In this document: in pieces, positions 33,988 through 41,796 of the stretch
Numbering within the stretch: position 1 is the first letter of the stretch
Layout: every line of letters starts with the position of its first letter
Source of the DNA: a virus
Virus record (IMG/VR): IMGVR_UViG_3300044971_003665
Span: 1 to 64,000 of that record
Direction: 5' to 3' (one strand)
DNA length: 64,000 nt
The notes under the pieces: model-generated
The model's input: only the letters and a program-made list of their open reading frames with translations
What the model was told of the DNA's origin: nothing
Databases searched by the model: none
Position numbers and translations under genes: made by a program

Positions 33988-35454
33988 ATGCACATCGAAC
34001 GCGAACTCGAAAAATCATTCGCCACGGACGACCACGCGGAGCTGCTGCGGGCGGCTGACGGCAAGGCTTTCACATTCTTCGAGCGCGACCGGGGCCGCAG
34101 TGGATTTACGAAGTCGGCATCGGACGTCATCTCGCGCCTGGATCTGCAGGAGCACATGCCTCCGGATGATCAGTTTGGCGTGCATCTGATCACGATGGGC
34201 GAGGAAGAAACTTTTGGGCCGAACCGCAACGGCGACTCAGCCAGCCGGCGATCGCTGGACCGTCACCACGGCACGTTCGAAAAATTTGGATGCGTATTCC
34301 GCGAACACAAAAATCGCAACCCCGTGACTCAGGGCATCGGCACCGTCCGACTGGCCCGGGTGAATCCGAAGATGCACCGCGGCGAGTTGATCGCCTGGGT
34401 GGAAAAGGACAAGGCGCCGGACATGTATAAGAAGGCGAAGGCCGGCGAGGAGCTGTCTTGGTCGATGTCCATGCGCCTCCCGCATGACGAGTGCTCGTGC
34501 TGCAAGAAAAAGAGCAAGCGCACAACGGACTACTGCAGCCATCTGAAGAACAACATGCTGCGGTTCGTGGATGGGTTTGAGAAGTATGCCTACGCCCGCA
34601 ACGAGGACGACGTGAAGTTCTTCGACATCAGCGAAGTCAAACGACGCGCTGACCGCATCGCCACTTTCCTGAGCTACACATTTCCGGAGGGCGAGATGGC
34701 GAAGGCTGCGTCGGGCGACGCGATCATTACCGGCGCACAATGGGCCGCGTTTCAGTTCGGCAATGCGCGCGTCGTGCCGTTCAGCGAGTGGGAAAATCTC
34801 ACACTGCAGAAGCTCGCCGCGGCTGATGAATTCGTGAAGCGTGCTGACGCGGTGACGCGGGAAGTGCTGTGCAAGCTGGCGCCGCAAGATCTTTCAGCCG
34901 ACCAGATAGACACACTGGCCGAGGTGGACTTCCGCAACGCCGGAGGCGAGCTGGCCAAGCGCGCCATGGTCATCAATTTTTACACGTTCGCTTCGCTCGT
35001 GACCGGACAGAAGATAGCCGACATCGAGAAGAACGCGGCACTGTGCGACGCTGCTGAAATCAAGCTGCCTTCGCTGCTGGCGGGGATGATGCACAGCGGC
35101 GGCTGCGCGTGCGGCGAGGATGTCGCTGACGCTGTGGCGCCGGACGAAACAGGCTGCTCCTTCTCGCCCGGCAAGGACAACATCGATCGTCTCATGGACG
35201 AGGTTGGCGGCGACCTTGGAATGGGCACAGGTCAGGCGTCTGATCGTGCGATGCGCGTGGTGATCATCAAGAGCGGCAGCATCGCTGCGCGTCCGGGCCT
35301 CAAAAAAAATATCGACGACTACTACGGCGGTCTGATAGAAGCTTACGGACACTACTTAGTGAAAGCCGCACACCAGATCAAAGACCTGCCGGACGTCAAC
35401 GCCGGCACACTGTTTCGAGGGCTCGCCGCGAGTTTGATGATTCGTCGCGCATAA
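33988..35454 (+). CDS. Prohead maturation protease (serine, herpesvirus-protease-like fold)
   Basis: 488 residues. Residues about 45-200 match the phage prohead protease pattern: GPNRNGDSASR, then GTFEKFGCVFREHKN with candidate catalytic His107, then LSWSMSMRLP with candidate Ser159 or Ser161. The His-Ser distance of about 52 residues is like T4 gp21. A Cys-rich insertion follows (DECSCCKKKSK and DYCSHL), probably binding zinc, as in some phage relatives. The C-terminal 280 residues are an additional region, with K-x-A sites (FTKSA Lys42, MAKAA, FVKRA, LVKAA) that may be self-cleavage points. It lies directly before scaffold and capsid genes. It should cut scaffold, capsid and packaged proteins during head maturation. 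Confidence 0.75.
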   Translation: MHIERELEKSFATDDHAELLRAADGKAFTFFERDRGRSGFTKSASDVISRLDLQEHMPPDDQFGVHLITMGEEETFGPNRNGDSASRRSLDRHHGTFEKFGCVFREHKNRNPVTQGIGTVRLARVNPKMHRGELIAWVEKDKAPDMYKKAKAGEELSWSMSMRLPHDECSCCKKKSKRTTDYCSHLKNNMLRFVDGFEKYAYARNEDDVKFFDISEVKRRADRIATFLSYTFPEGEMAKAASGDAIITGAQWAAFQFGNARVVPFSEWENLTLQKLAAADEFVKRADAVTREVLCKLAPQDLSADQIDTLAEVDFRNAGGELAKRAMVINFYTFASLVTGQKIADIEKNAALCDAAEIKLPSLLAGMMHSGGCACGEDVADAVAPDETGCSFSPGKDNIDRLMDEVGGDLGMGTGQASDRAMRVVIIKSGSIAARPGLKKNIDDYYGGLIEAYGHYLVKAAHQIKDLPDVNAGTLFRGLAASLMIRRA

Positions 35455-35463
35455 AGATTGCCA

Positions 35464-35492
35464 TCCGCCCATTTTTGATACATACTCACCAC
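35464..35492 (+). promoter_or_regulatory. Promoter before the scaffold gene
   Basis: TTGCCA starts just after the protease stop, and CATACT follows about 17 bases later near 35481-35486. The leader of about 55 bases to the ATG at 35544 is A/C-rich (ACACCAACAAACCCACG) and has no Shine-Dalgarno sequence. Position makes sense for strong expression of scaffold and capsid. Confidence 0.5.
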
Positions 35493-35543
35493 AAGATCAC
35501 ATCCACTGGCGAAAGCCTCCACACCAACAAACCCACGACTAAC

Positions 35544-36665
35544 ATGTCCAAACCCAATCAACACCGAGTGGCTGCCGCGCTTCGCCAGTATGCGGAAAAG
35601 ATCGCAGCCGAGAAATCCGCAGCCGGAGAAGGCGCACCAGACCGTATGACCGTCGCCGACGGCCAGGGCGGTATCACCGCGAGCAAGGCCAGCATTCCCA
35701 AGGATGTCGGCGAAGCTGAACTGAAGCGCCTGCAGCCGGCAGACGGCACGGCGCGCAAAGGGGCCCAGGTTCCGGCCGGCAGACCCGATCGTATGACCGT
35801 CGCCGACGGCCAGGGCGGTATCACCGCGAGCAAGGCCAGCATTCCCAAGGATCCGGGTGAAGCGGAGTTGAAGGCGGACCAGCCCGCAGACGGCACGACG
35901 CTGAAAGCCGCAAACCTTTCCAAACGCGCCGCGAGTATCCGCGCAGCGCTGGTGCAGTCGAATCCCGCGCTCGCTCAGCGCTTCGCTGCGTCCGCTCCCG
36001 CAAGACAGCCCGCACGGCAGACTGAGAAGCAGGCCGGCACCGGGGCTTCCACGCTGGACCTCAGCACGGAAGTGCTGTGCAAAATCGCCCGCGTGTTCGT
36101 GAGCACTGACGAGGGCATCCGCATGGCGCATGACCTCCTAGAGAAGCAGGCAGGCGAGGACGCAGCCCGCGCGCAGATTCTCGAGGCCATCGACGCCTCG
36201 CACGTCTTCGGCGAGGGTGAACAGATCAAGCAGGCCGCTTACGACGATCTCGGACGCAAGGTGCACGAAATTCATGAGAGCCTGCTGGAAGCTGGCGTGA
36301 CCGAGGCGCACGCGGACGCCATCATCAAGCAGGCCGCGCTGCATCAGGAGACGCTCGCGTCACTCGATCATCCGCTGCTCAAGGCAGCCTACGCGCAGGG
36401 CATGGACGATGCGGCGCTCATGGCCGCGGCCGACGAAGCCGGAGCCCCGGAAGGTGCTGAGCCGCCAGCCGATGGCGCCTCGCCAGCCGACGAAGCATTG
36501 CCGATGGGCGGCGAATCCCTCAGCGAGGAAGAGATCATGGCGCTGCTGCAGGAAATGCTCGCCAGCGGTCAGATCACCGAGGAGGACATCCTCGAAGCTG
36601 TTCAAGCGACGTCCGGCGGCGAAGGTGCCGCGCCCGAAGGCATGCCGGAGGAAGCAGCAGTCTAA
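35544..36665 (+). CDS. Scaffold or prohead core protein
   Basis: 373 residues from the ATG at 35544 (a TTG at 35475 is in frame but lies in the promoter). The N-terminal 130 residues contain a duplicated segment with DRMTVADGQGGITASKASIP. The middle and C-terminal parts are helical, Ala/Glu/Gln-rich and acidic, with many K-x-A peptides (AEKSAA, LSKRAA, TEKQAG, LEKQAG, IKQAA twice). The acidic end (GESLSEEEIMALLQEMLASG) is typical of core proteins. The place between protease and capsid genes, the composition and the many potential cleavage sites fit a scaffold that is degraded during maturation. Confidence 0.7.
   Translation: MSKPNQHRVAAALRQYAEKIAAEKSAAGEGAPDRMTVADGQGGITASKASIPKDVGEAELKRLQPADGTARKGAQVPAGRPDRMTVADGQGGITASKASIPKDPGEAELKADQPADGTTLKAANLSKRAASIRAALVQSNPALAQRFAASAPARQPARQTEKQAGTGASTLDLSTEVLCKIARVFVSTDEGIRMAHDLLEKQAGEDAARAQILEAIDASHVFGEGEQIKQAAYDDLGRKVHEIHESLLEAGVTEAHADAIIKQAALHQETLASLDHPLLKAAYAQGMDDAALMAAADEAGAPEGAEPPADGASPADEALPMGGESLSEEEIMALLQEMLASGQITEEDILEAVQATSGGEGAAPEGMPEEAAV
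35643..35852 (+). repeat. 63-base direct repeat within the scaffold gene
   Basis: A 63-base segment at 35643-35705 is repeated without change at 35790-35852, period 147 bases (49 codons). It codes for RMTVADGQGGITASKASIPK. Perfect identity suggests a recent duplication or gene conversion. Confidence 0.9.
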
Positions 36666-36689
36666 ACCCATTCGCAACTCATTTACGAC

Positions 36690-37103
36690 ATGAACAACAA
36701 GGCGTTCACGGAGATGCTCAGTGTGATCGATGATGCCATCGACCTCGCTGAAACAGCCGTGAAATCTGCAGAACTCGCGCACCGCCGCCCCGAGCCAGTG
36801 ACCCTGGTGAAAGTGGCGTCCGTTCGCTGCGCTGCAGTCGCCAAGGAACTCATGAAGACAGGCGCCTTCCAGGACAACACTGGAAAGGACCTCGCAAAAT
36901 CTCTCGAGCAGGCCGGCCCTGCTGAACTGCTCGAGTTTCTGGAGAAGCTGGCCTCCAGGGCCGTGTTTCCGCTCTACGTCGACTTGTTCGGCAAGGACGG
37001 GGACCTGGTCGATAAGCCAGCCGCAACCCGGACTGAAGCCGGATCATCCGAAAGCAGAACCGACCTTTGGGAACGGTGCTGCACTGAGGCTGGTCTTGGC
37101 TAA
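36690..37103 (+). CDS. Hypothetical head protein
   Basis: 137 residues. Helical with a hydrophobic centre: MNNKAFTEMLSVIDDAIDLA, then VTLVKVASVRCAAVAKELM and AELLEFLEKLASRAVFPLYV. The segment LVKVAS resembles the K-x-A peptide. It lies between scaffold and decoration genes and follows an A/C-rich leader. Probably a small capsid accessory or second scaffold component. Not recognised. Confidence 0.5.
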   Translation: MNNKAFTEMLSVIDDAIDLAETAVKSAELAHRRPEPVTLVKVASVRCAAVAKELMKTGAFQDNTGKDLAKSLEQAGPAELLEFLEKLASRAVFPLYVDLFGKDGDLVDKPAATRTEAGSSESRTDLWERCCTEAGLG

Positions 37104-37142
37104 GGTGCCGGATCAAAAACACCACATACCTGAAACAACAAC

Positions 37143-37712
37143 ATGTTATACGGAACTAATCGGCGCTATTCGCGCGATCGAGTGCCCCTACAGATCATCC
37201 GCGGGAATCAACCCACGGAACCTGTCAAGTTGTCGTCTCTCGCCCCGCCTATCGACGGTGAAGCGATCCGGTCTGGAATGGTGATAGTGAAGGACACAGG
37301 ACTCGTCAACGCGGTTTCGACCGCCGGCGCGTTCCGTAAGGGAGTCGACGCTGATGCAGTCGTCGAAGCCCTGTCCGTCTTTATCGCCACCCACGACCAG
37401 GATTCTCACGACGTGCAGGCGGCCGGCGGAATCGTTGGGCTTGATTGCTCCGACGATTACGAAGTCCAAACTGGATATTTCGACAAGAGCGGCGGCGCTT
37501 ACGTGTTGAACGAGCCCCTCGCCATCAAGGTCGGCGGCCTCGTGACGCACGCGACCGAGGGCGACTACATCATCGGCTACGTGACCAAGATCGGCACGGG
37601 CTCGGATGCTTCGCTCCCGTATGTGGGCAAGACTTTGCCTACGGCGACAGCAGCAGACGCCGAAGTGCTCCAGTTCAAGACGGCCCGCCATGGACAGATC
37701 AAAGCAGCCTAA
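37143..37712 (+). CDS. Head decoration protein candidate
   Basis: 189 residues, mostly beta structure: PTEPVKLSSLAPPIDGEAIR, GMVIVKDTGLVNAV, then a long loop-rich domain (DDYEVQTGYFDKSGGAYVLN, LAIKVGGLVTHATEGDYIIG). Position directly before the major capsid gene, with an A/C-rich leader (AACAACAAC before ATG) for strong expression, fits a head-stabilising decoration protein. Sequence family not proven. Confidence 0.6.
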   Translation: MLYGTNRRYSRDRVPLQIIRGNQPTEPVKLSSLAPPIDGEAIRSGMVIVKDTGLVNAVSTAGAFRKGVDADAVVEALSVFIATHDQDSHDVQAAGGIVGLDCSDDYEVQTGYFDKSGGAYVLNEPLAIKVGGLVTHATEGDYIIGYVTKIGTGSDASLPYVGKTLPTATAADAEVLQFKTARHGQIKAA

Positions 37713-37734
37713 CTCTAACCGGTAACAAACGACC

Positions 37735-38703
37735 ATGAACGAACAAGCTGCAAAAGACCTGCTCATCAAGAAGCAACTCATCGACGACGTCCTCTCATCG
37801 GACGACGGCGTTGTGAAGAAAGCATCCACCGCGACCTCGAAGGCCACCCGGACACAAATCCGGGAGGAGGGCTTCCAGCGCGCGATTCTGTCATTCGACA
37901 TGATTACCAACGAGGACCTCGATTATTTCGGGGACTCGGAACTCCCCGGAGTTTGGTACGAACTCGAACCGGACTCGCCGCCTGCTCGCGTCATCCCCTA
38001 CAACGACACCCCGAACTCCTTCTCGTATCGCGCGGAGAAGTATGTGGTGCTCCTGTCGGTGATCACGACCGAGGAAGCGACGAAGAACATCAACCAGCTC
38101 CGGACCTACAAGACGGACCTTCGGCAGATCGTCAACGACAACATGCTGCGTGACATCCACACGGCGGAAGACACTTCGTTCCTTACGGAGATCGACCGCA
38201 TCGTGGGTGGTGCCACGGCCTACGCGACGGTGGAAAGTGCCTCTCCGGGCGCCTACCAGAACGTCACGATGACCAGCGCTACCTTCTCCCGCAAGGGCCT
38301 GAAGCGCGCCGTCAGCTACCTCATTGAGCGCCAGCTGCCGATCGGTGTCGTCCTCGTCAATCAACGCACTGCCAACGAGTTTCTCGGTTGGGAGCGTTTG
38401 GAGATGGGCGGCGACTTGTCGCAGGACGTGGCCCGCAAGGGTCTCAAGGCCCTCGAGAAGTTCGAGATGTTCGGCGTCCCGTTCGTCAGCACCATCAAGA
38501 ACGGACTCGTCGCAAACGGCGTCATGTATCAGTTCGCGCCCAAGGAATTCCTTGGCAACGCGCTGATGCTCGAAGACATCACCGTCACCATCAAGAAGGA
38601 GTACGACATCATCCGCATGCGTGCCCAGGAGCAGGTCGGTCTCACGATCGGCAACACCCTCGGCGTGCAGAAGCTGACCTACACGATGACTGGCATCGCG
38701 TAA
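37735..38703 (+). CDS. Major capsid protein, HK97-fold type
   Basis: 322 residues. Features of an HK97-fold capsid protein: an N-terminal helical arm, YNDTPNSFSYRAEKYVVLLS with surrounding strands (E-loop/P-domain region), a long helix INQLRTYKTDLRQIVNDNML, then VVLVNQRTANEFLGWERLEM and the C-terminal QEQVGLTIGNTLGVQKLTYT. Near the start VVKKAST (Lys28/29) is a K-x-A peptide where the prohead protease could remove an N-terminal arm of about 29 residues. A/C-rich leader before the ATG and a strong terminator after the stop suit an abundant protein. Confidence 0.75.
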   Translation: MNEQAAKDLLIKKQLIDDVLSSDDGVVKKASTATSKATRTQIREEGFQRAILSFDMITNEDLDYFGDSELPGVWYELEPDSPPARVIPYNDTPNSFSYRAEKYVVLLSVITTEEATKNINQLRTYKTDLRQIVNDNMLRDIHTAEDTSFLTEIDRIVGGATAYATVESASPGAYQNVTMTSATFSRKGLKRAVSYLIERQLPIGVVLVNQRTANEFLGWERLEMGGDLSQDVARKGLKALEKFEMFGVPFVSTIKNGLVANGVMYQFAPKEFLGNALMLEDITVTIKKEYDIIRMRAQEQVGLTIGNTLGVQKLTYTMTGIA

Positions 38704-38728
38704 GGATCGCCTCCACCATTCAACAAGG

Positions 38729-38763
38729 AGCGCCGGCTGGAAACAGCCGGCGCTTTCTTTTTG
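38729..38763 (+). terminator. Rho-independent terminator after the capsid gene
   Basis: AGCGCCGGCTG (38729-38739), loop GAAA, CAGCCGGCGCT (38744-38754), followed by TTCTTTTT. A perfect 11-base stem with a stable GAAA tetraloop. Confidence 0.9.
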
Positions 38764-38784
38764 TGCGTCGAAGTTCCTTTCGCA

Positions 38785-38813
38785 TTGCCACGCGCCGATT
38801 TTCAAAGTAGCCT
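38785..38813 (+). promoter_or_regulatory. Promoter with leaderless start for the 38.8 kb gene
   Basis: TTGCCA at 38785-38790, 17-base spacer, TAGCCT at 38808-38813, then 6 bases to the ATG at 38820. It lies between the capsid terminator and the gene. Confidence 0.6.
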
Positions 38814-38819
38814 TCCCAC

Positions 38820-39914
38820 ATGAGAGAGCCCATGACTCAGCGATTTGTTACTGCATTTTTGACGACTTGCTTCGAGAACGGACTAAGCAAGGAGGCCGCC
38901 GCGCAGCTGTTGCAGCGCGAGTCGCTCGACCAGGAGCTAGATGCCCGGCCTGCATTCGCCGTCGGATATCTGGCGAAGGTTGCCTCGTTCCCCGGGCAGA
39001 TGCGTGCGATGCTGATTCCGCACGCGGATATGGAGAAGGCGGCAGGTCCATTTTGGGGCGGTCTGGGACGCCTGGGTAAAGCGGTGCTTTGGGATGCGCC
39101 ACGGGCAGCCGCCACAGCCGGCTGGGGCGCCCTGAGCGGCGTGGGTCGGGCGACTGCGGCGGCGGTCGGCCCGTCAAAAGTCAAACCTTCGTTCCTGACC
39201 AAGCATCCGTTCATCGGCGGTATGGGCCTCCTCGCGGGAGGTATTGGCGGCACATACGCAGGCACCAAGTGGTGGAACAAGGACGACATGCTGACGGGCG
39301 GATATGGCGGATATGGCGCAGACTCGTTCCTGCCCCCCGGCGGTCTCAGCTCGAGCGAATACGAGAAGATGTATGCGAACCGCCTTGGCGAGCACGAGCC
39401 TAGCATTTTCGACATGAACAAGAATCGCGACAGTTCTGTCGCTCGCATGGCAAAACTGCGCGAGGCGCTCGACGGAGGAACGATCCGGGCCGGCTCAAAC
39501 GACTACTACGACTTGAAGGAACTTGAGCGGTCTCACGAAGGTTACGATAAAAAATTCAACAAGACCGTGGACCGCCTGGACATGCAGGAGGATCACAGCC
39601 GAAGCATGATGGATCAGATCGCCAAGCGTAAGGCGGATCTGGAGAACCAACGCACGGCGTGGTGGGCCGCGCCGAGGCGGTGGGCCGCGGCCGCGAGCGA
39701 AGGTGATTGGCGTGGTCCTTTCGCCGATTCAGGCGCTGTGCAGCGCGGAATGGACCGCCGGATCGGGCCGCTCCAGGAAAGTCTCGCACGTCACGAGTTA
39801 AACTCCAGGCTGGCGCGAGACAGAGCCAAGCTGCTGCGCGGTGGCGCCACCGGGCGAACTCACCCGCCGCGCTCCGGTGAGCAACTGACCAGGGACTTCT
39901 TCCCGACCTACTGA
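38820..39914 (+). CDS. Virion-type protein with glycine-rich membrane segment and coiled coil
   Basis: 364 residues; start chosen by the promoter 6 bases upstream. Three K-x-A peptides lie near the N-terminus: Lys24 (LSKEA), Lys53 (LAKVA) and Lys73 (MEKAA). A Gly-rich hydrophobic segment follows (FIGGMGLLAGGIGGTYAG, about 127-144). The rest is charged and helical (YDLKELERSHEGYDKKFNKT). Layout: processed leader, membrane segment, coiled coil. It resembles other suspected internal proteins. No known family is recognised. Confidence 0.5.
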   Translation: MREPMTQRFVTAFLTTCFENGLSKEAAAQLLQRESLDQELDARPAFAVGYLAKVASFPGQMRAMLIPHADMEKAAGPFWGGLGRLGKAVLWDAPRAAATAGWGALSGVGRATAAAVGPSKVKPSFLTKHPFIGGMGLLAGGIGGTYAGTKWWNKDDMLTGGYGGYGADSFLPPGGLSSSEYEKMYANRLGEHEPSIFDMNKNRDSSVARMAKLREALDGGTIRAGSNDYYDLKELERSHEGYDKKFNKTVDRLDMQEDHSRSMMDQIAKRKADLENQRTAWWAAPRRWAAAASEGDWRGPFADSGAVQRGMDRRIGPLQESLARHELNSRLARDRAKLLRGGATGRTHPPRSGEQLTRDFFPTY

Positions 39915-39917
39915 CGC

Positions 39918-40340
39918 ATGGCTAGCTACATCGCTATCGCTGACGTCCGAGAGGACATGATGGATCGCCAGGCGGAGGACCACCTGGTGCTCGCAGACTT
40001 GGCGTTCACTGATCCTGACATCGAGTGGGCGATGAGCAAGTGTGCGCGAAAATTTAACTCCATCCGACCGCTGGGCTTCGAGGTGACGTCGGACAAACTG
40101 CCGATCAACTCCTCGGTGTTCTTCGACGGTATCGCGTGGGCGCTCTACCGCCGGTGGCACGGCAACGTGAGCATCAACGATTTCGATTACGCTGCCGGCG
40201 GCGTCAACGCCAGCGTGCAGGGATCGCTGCTCAGGAACCTCGAACGCCTGCGCGACAAACTGGAGGCGGAATTTATGGAAGCTGCAACGAACTTGAAGGT
40301 CACCGCCAACCTCGAAGGCGCATGGGGGGCCGTAGGATGA
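39918..40340 (+). CDS. Head-tail connector (neck) protein candidate
   Basis: 140 residues. The stretch LVLADLAFTDPDIEWAMSKC followed by ARKFNSIRPLGFEV and a C-terminal helix (SLLRNLERLRDKLEAEFMEA) is similar to small connector proteins that start with an alpha-helical 'f.d.di..am' motif. It precedes neck and tail-terminator candidates and the sheath, which is the expected place for a head-completion protein. It overlaps the next gene by 4 bases. Confidence 0.5.
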   Translation: MASYIAIADVREDMMDRQAEDHLVLADLAFTDPDIEWAMSKCARKFNSIRPLGFEVTSDKLPINSSVFFDGIAWALYRRWHGNVSINDFDYAAGGVNASVQGSLLRNLERLRDKLEAEFMEAATNLKVTANLEGAWGAVG

Positions 40341-40939
40341 CACCGACGCCATTTGCTCTATTGGATCCGATGGTGAAAGCCGCAAACACGGAGCCGTTTC
40401 CGTTCGCGCCGATGTATCAGCCTGGCCGCGCGCCGCAGCCCGTCGCGCCGGGCGCACCCAGCAAAGGGTGGACATGGGGTGACACTGGCGAGTTGGCGCT
40501 GGATATAGCCGCCGGTTCGAATCCTGTCACCGGCGTCCCTTACTACGGCTACAAGGCGGTCAAGGATTTTTCGAACGGCAACTTCTGGTCGGGCGTCAGC
40601 AACCTCGGATGGGGGGCGCTGTCGTTTCTGCCAGGCGTCGCGTCAACCGCCAAAGGCTTCTTCGGAGGAGCTTCTCGTCTTGCGGCCAATGCAACTCCCC
40701 GCGTGATCAAAGCCATGCAAACCGGAAAAGCCGTGGAGCGAGCCGGGGTAGGCGGTAAACTCCTTGCCGGCGGTATGACTGCCGGGTTCGGAGGTATGGC
40801 TGGCGGCTATCTAACGGGAGAGGGTGAGAAGCCAGCTCCGACAGGGGCGCCTGCCGCGACCGCAGCGCAGACGTCATCTGACCCATACGAACAGGCCGCG
40901 CAACACATCGACAGCCTCGGCTTGCCTAAGTCGCAATGA
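40337..40939 (+). CDS. Small virion-type protein with TPFALL tag
   Basis: 200 residues from the ATG at 40337 (ATGA overlap). The N-terminus MTPTPFALLDPMVKAANTEP has the T-P-F-A tag followed by a K-A-A peptide at Lys14. Then come Pro-rich residues, a Gly/Ser/Leu-rich region (NLGWGALSFLPGVASTAKGF) and a glycine-zipper (LLAGGMTAGFGGMAGGYLTG). The tail is polar. It is the second clear example of the shared tag, 13 kb away from the first (27.4 kb), in an unrelated position between neck genes. Confidence 0.55.
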   Translation: MTPTPFALLDPMVKAANTEPFPFAPMYQPGRAPQPVAPGAPSKGWTWGDTGELALDIAAGSNPVTGVPYYGYKAVKDFSNGNFWSGVSNLGWGALSFLPGVASTAKGFFGGASRLAANATPRVIKAMQTGKAVERAGVGGKLLAGGMTAGFGGMAGGYLTGEGEKPAPTGAPAATAAQTSSDPYEQAAQHIDSLGLPKSQ

Positions 40940-41796
40940 GCGTATTCCGCAACGTCCGCATTTATCCGAACCACGGAACGCGTAACGCTGCGATCACCTG
41001 GGAGATGGCGTCCGACGCGCCCGCGGGGAACGTGTATGCCGCGTTCTCGACCACCGGCACGCAGGGGACATGGAAAGAACTCAATCCGGACGCGCCCGTT
41101 GCCTCCGGCGTGGGAGTGTATCAGGACGCGACGCTGTTCATGAACAAAGGCTCGGCCGAGGGATTTTACCGGCTGCTGCTGATCGCGTCGGTCGGCGATT
41201 TTTTGTCCGAGCCGTTCCAGATCATGGGCGACATCACGCGGCGCGAATACGGCATCATCCGCGCCATGATCCACCAGGAATTCACGCAGATGAGAGTCGT
41301 GAACGGGTTCCCTGTGTGGCACTGCATCCCGCGCGAGTTCGGCACGCCGTCCTTGGCGACAGACCCGGACACCGGCAAGAAGGAGGGAGGCGAGTGCGCG
41401 GTCGAGGACCCCGCGCTGCGTTCCTACGGCATGGCATTTCAGGGCGGCTTTTACCGGCCGGTGCTCACGTGGATGAGCATCACGGCGCACGGCGAGGGGC
41501 TGAAGGATGATCCGGAGGAATTCTCGCCGGCAGACACGCTCAGGGTCTCTGCCCGGCTCATGGCATTTCCGCATCCGGCCCGCGGGCACATGCTCGTGGA
41601 TCCCACGACAGACGTGCGTTACTTGATCAGCGACGAGATCAAGCCGTATCGCTTCCGCAGTGTGCTGCCGGTCGCTTACGACGCGACGCTCGAGCACCTG
41701 AATCAGTCGGACGAGCGATACCAGTTTCCGCTGCCGGTCATCGACACCAAGGCATATCGCCGCATTGCTCACTGGACGCCGGACACACTCCCATGA
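40936..41796 (+). CDS. Neck or head-closure protein candidate
   Basis: 286 residues, ATGA overlap with the preceding gene. The N-terminal domain is an immunoglobulin- or fibronectin-like beta sandwich (NHGTRNAAITWEMASDAPAG, GNVYAAFSTTGTQG, FYRLLLIASVG). The C-terminal domain includes HGEGLKDDPEEFSPADTLRV and a conserved-looking end LVDPTTDVRYLISDEIKPYR. Such a two-domain protein between connector and tail-terminator genes fits a head-closure or neck protein of contractile phages. Family by context only. Confidence 0.5.
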   Translation: MSVFRNVRIYPNHGTRNAAITWEMASDAPAGNVYAAFSTTGTQGTWKELNPDAPVASGVGVYQDATLFMNKGSAEGFYRLLLIASVGDFLSEPFQIMGDITRREYGIIRAMIHQEFTQMRVVNGFPVWHCIPREFGTPSLATDPDTGKKEGGECAVEDPALRSYGMAFQGGFYRPVLTWMSITAHGEGLKDDPEEFSPADTLRVSARLMAFPHPARGHMLVDPTTDVRYLISDEIKPYRFRSVLPVAYDATLEHLNQSDERYQFPLPVIDTKAYRRIAHWTPDTLP

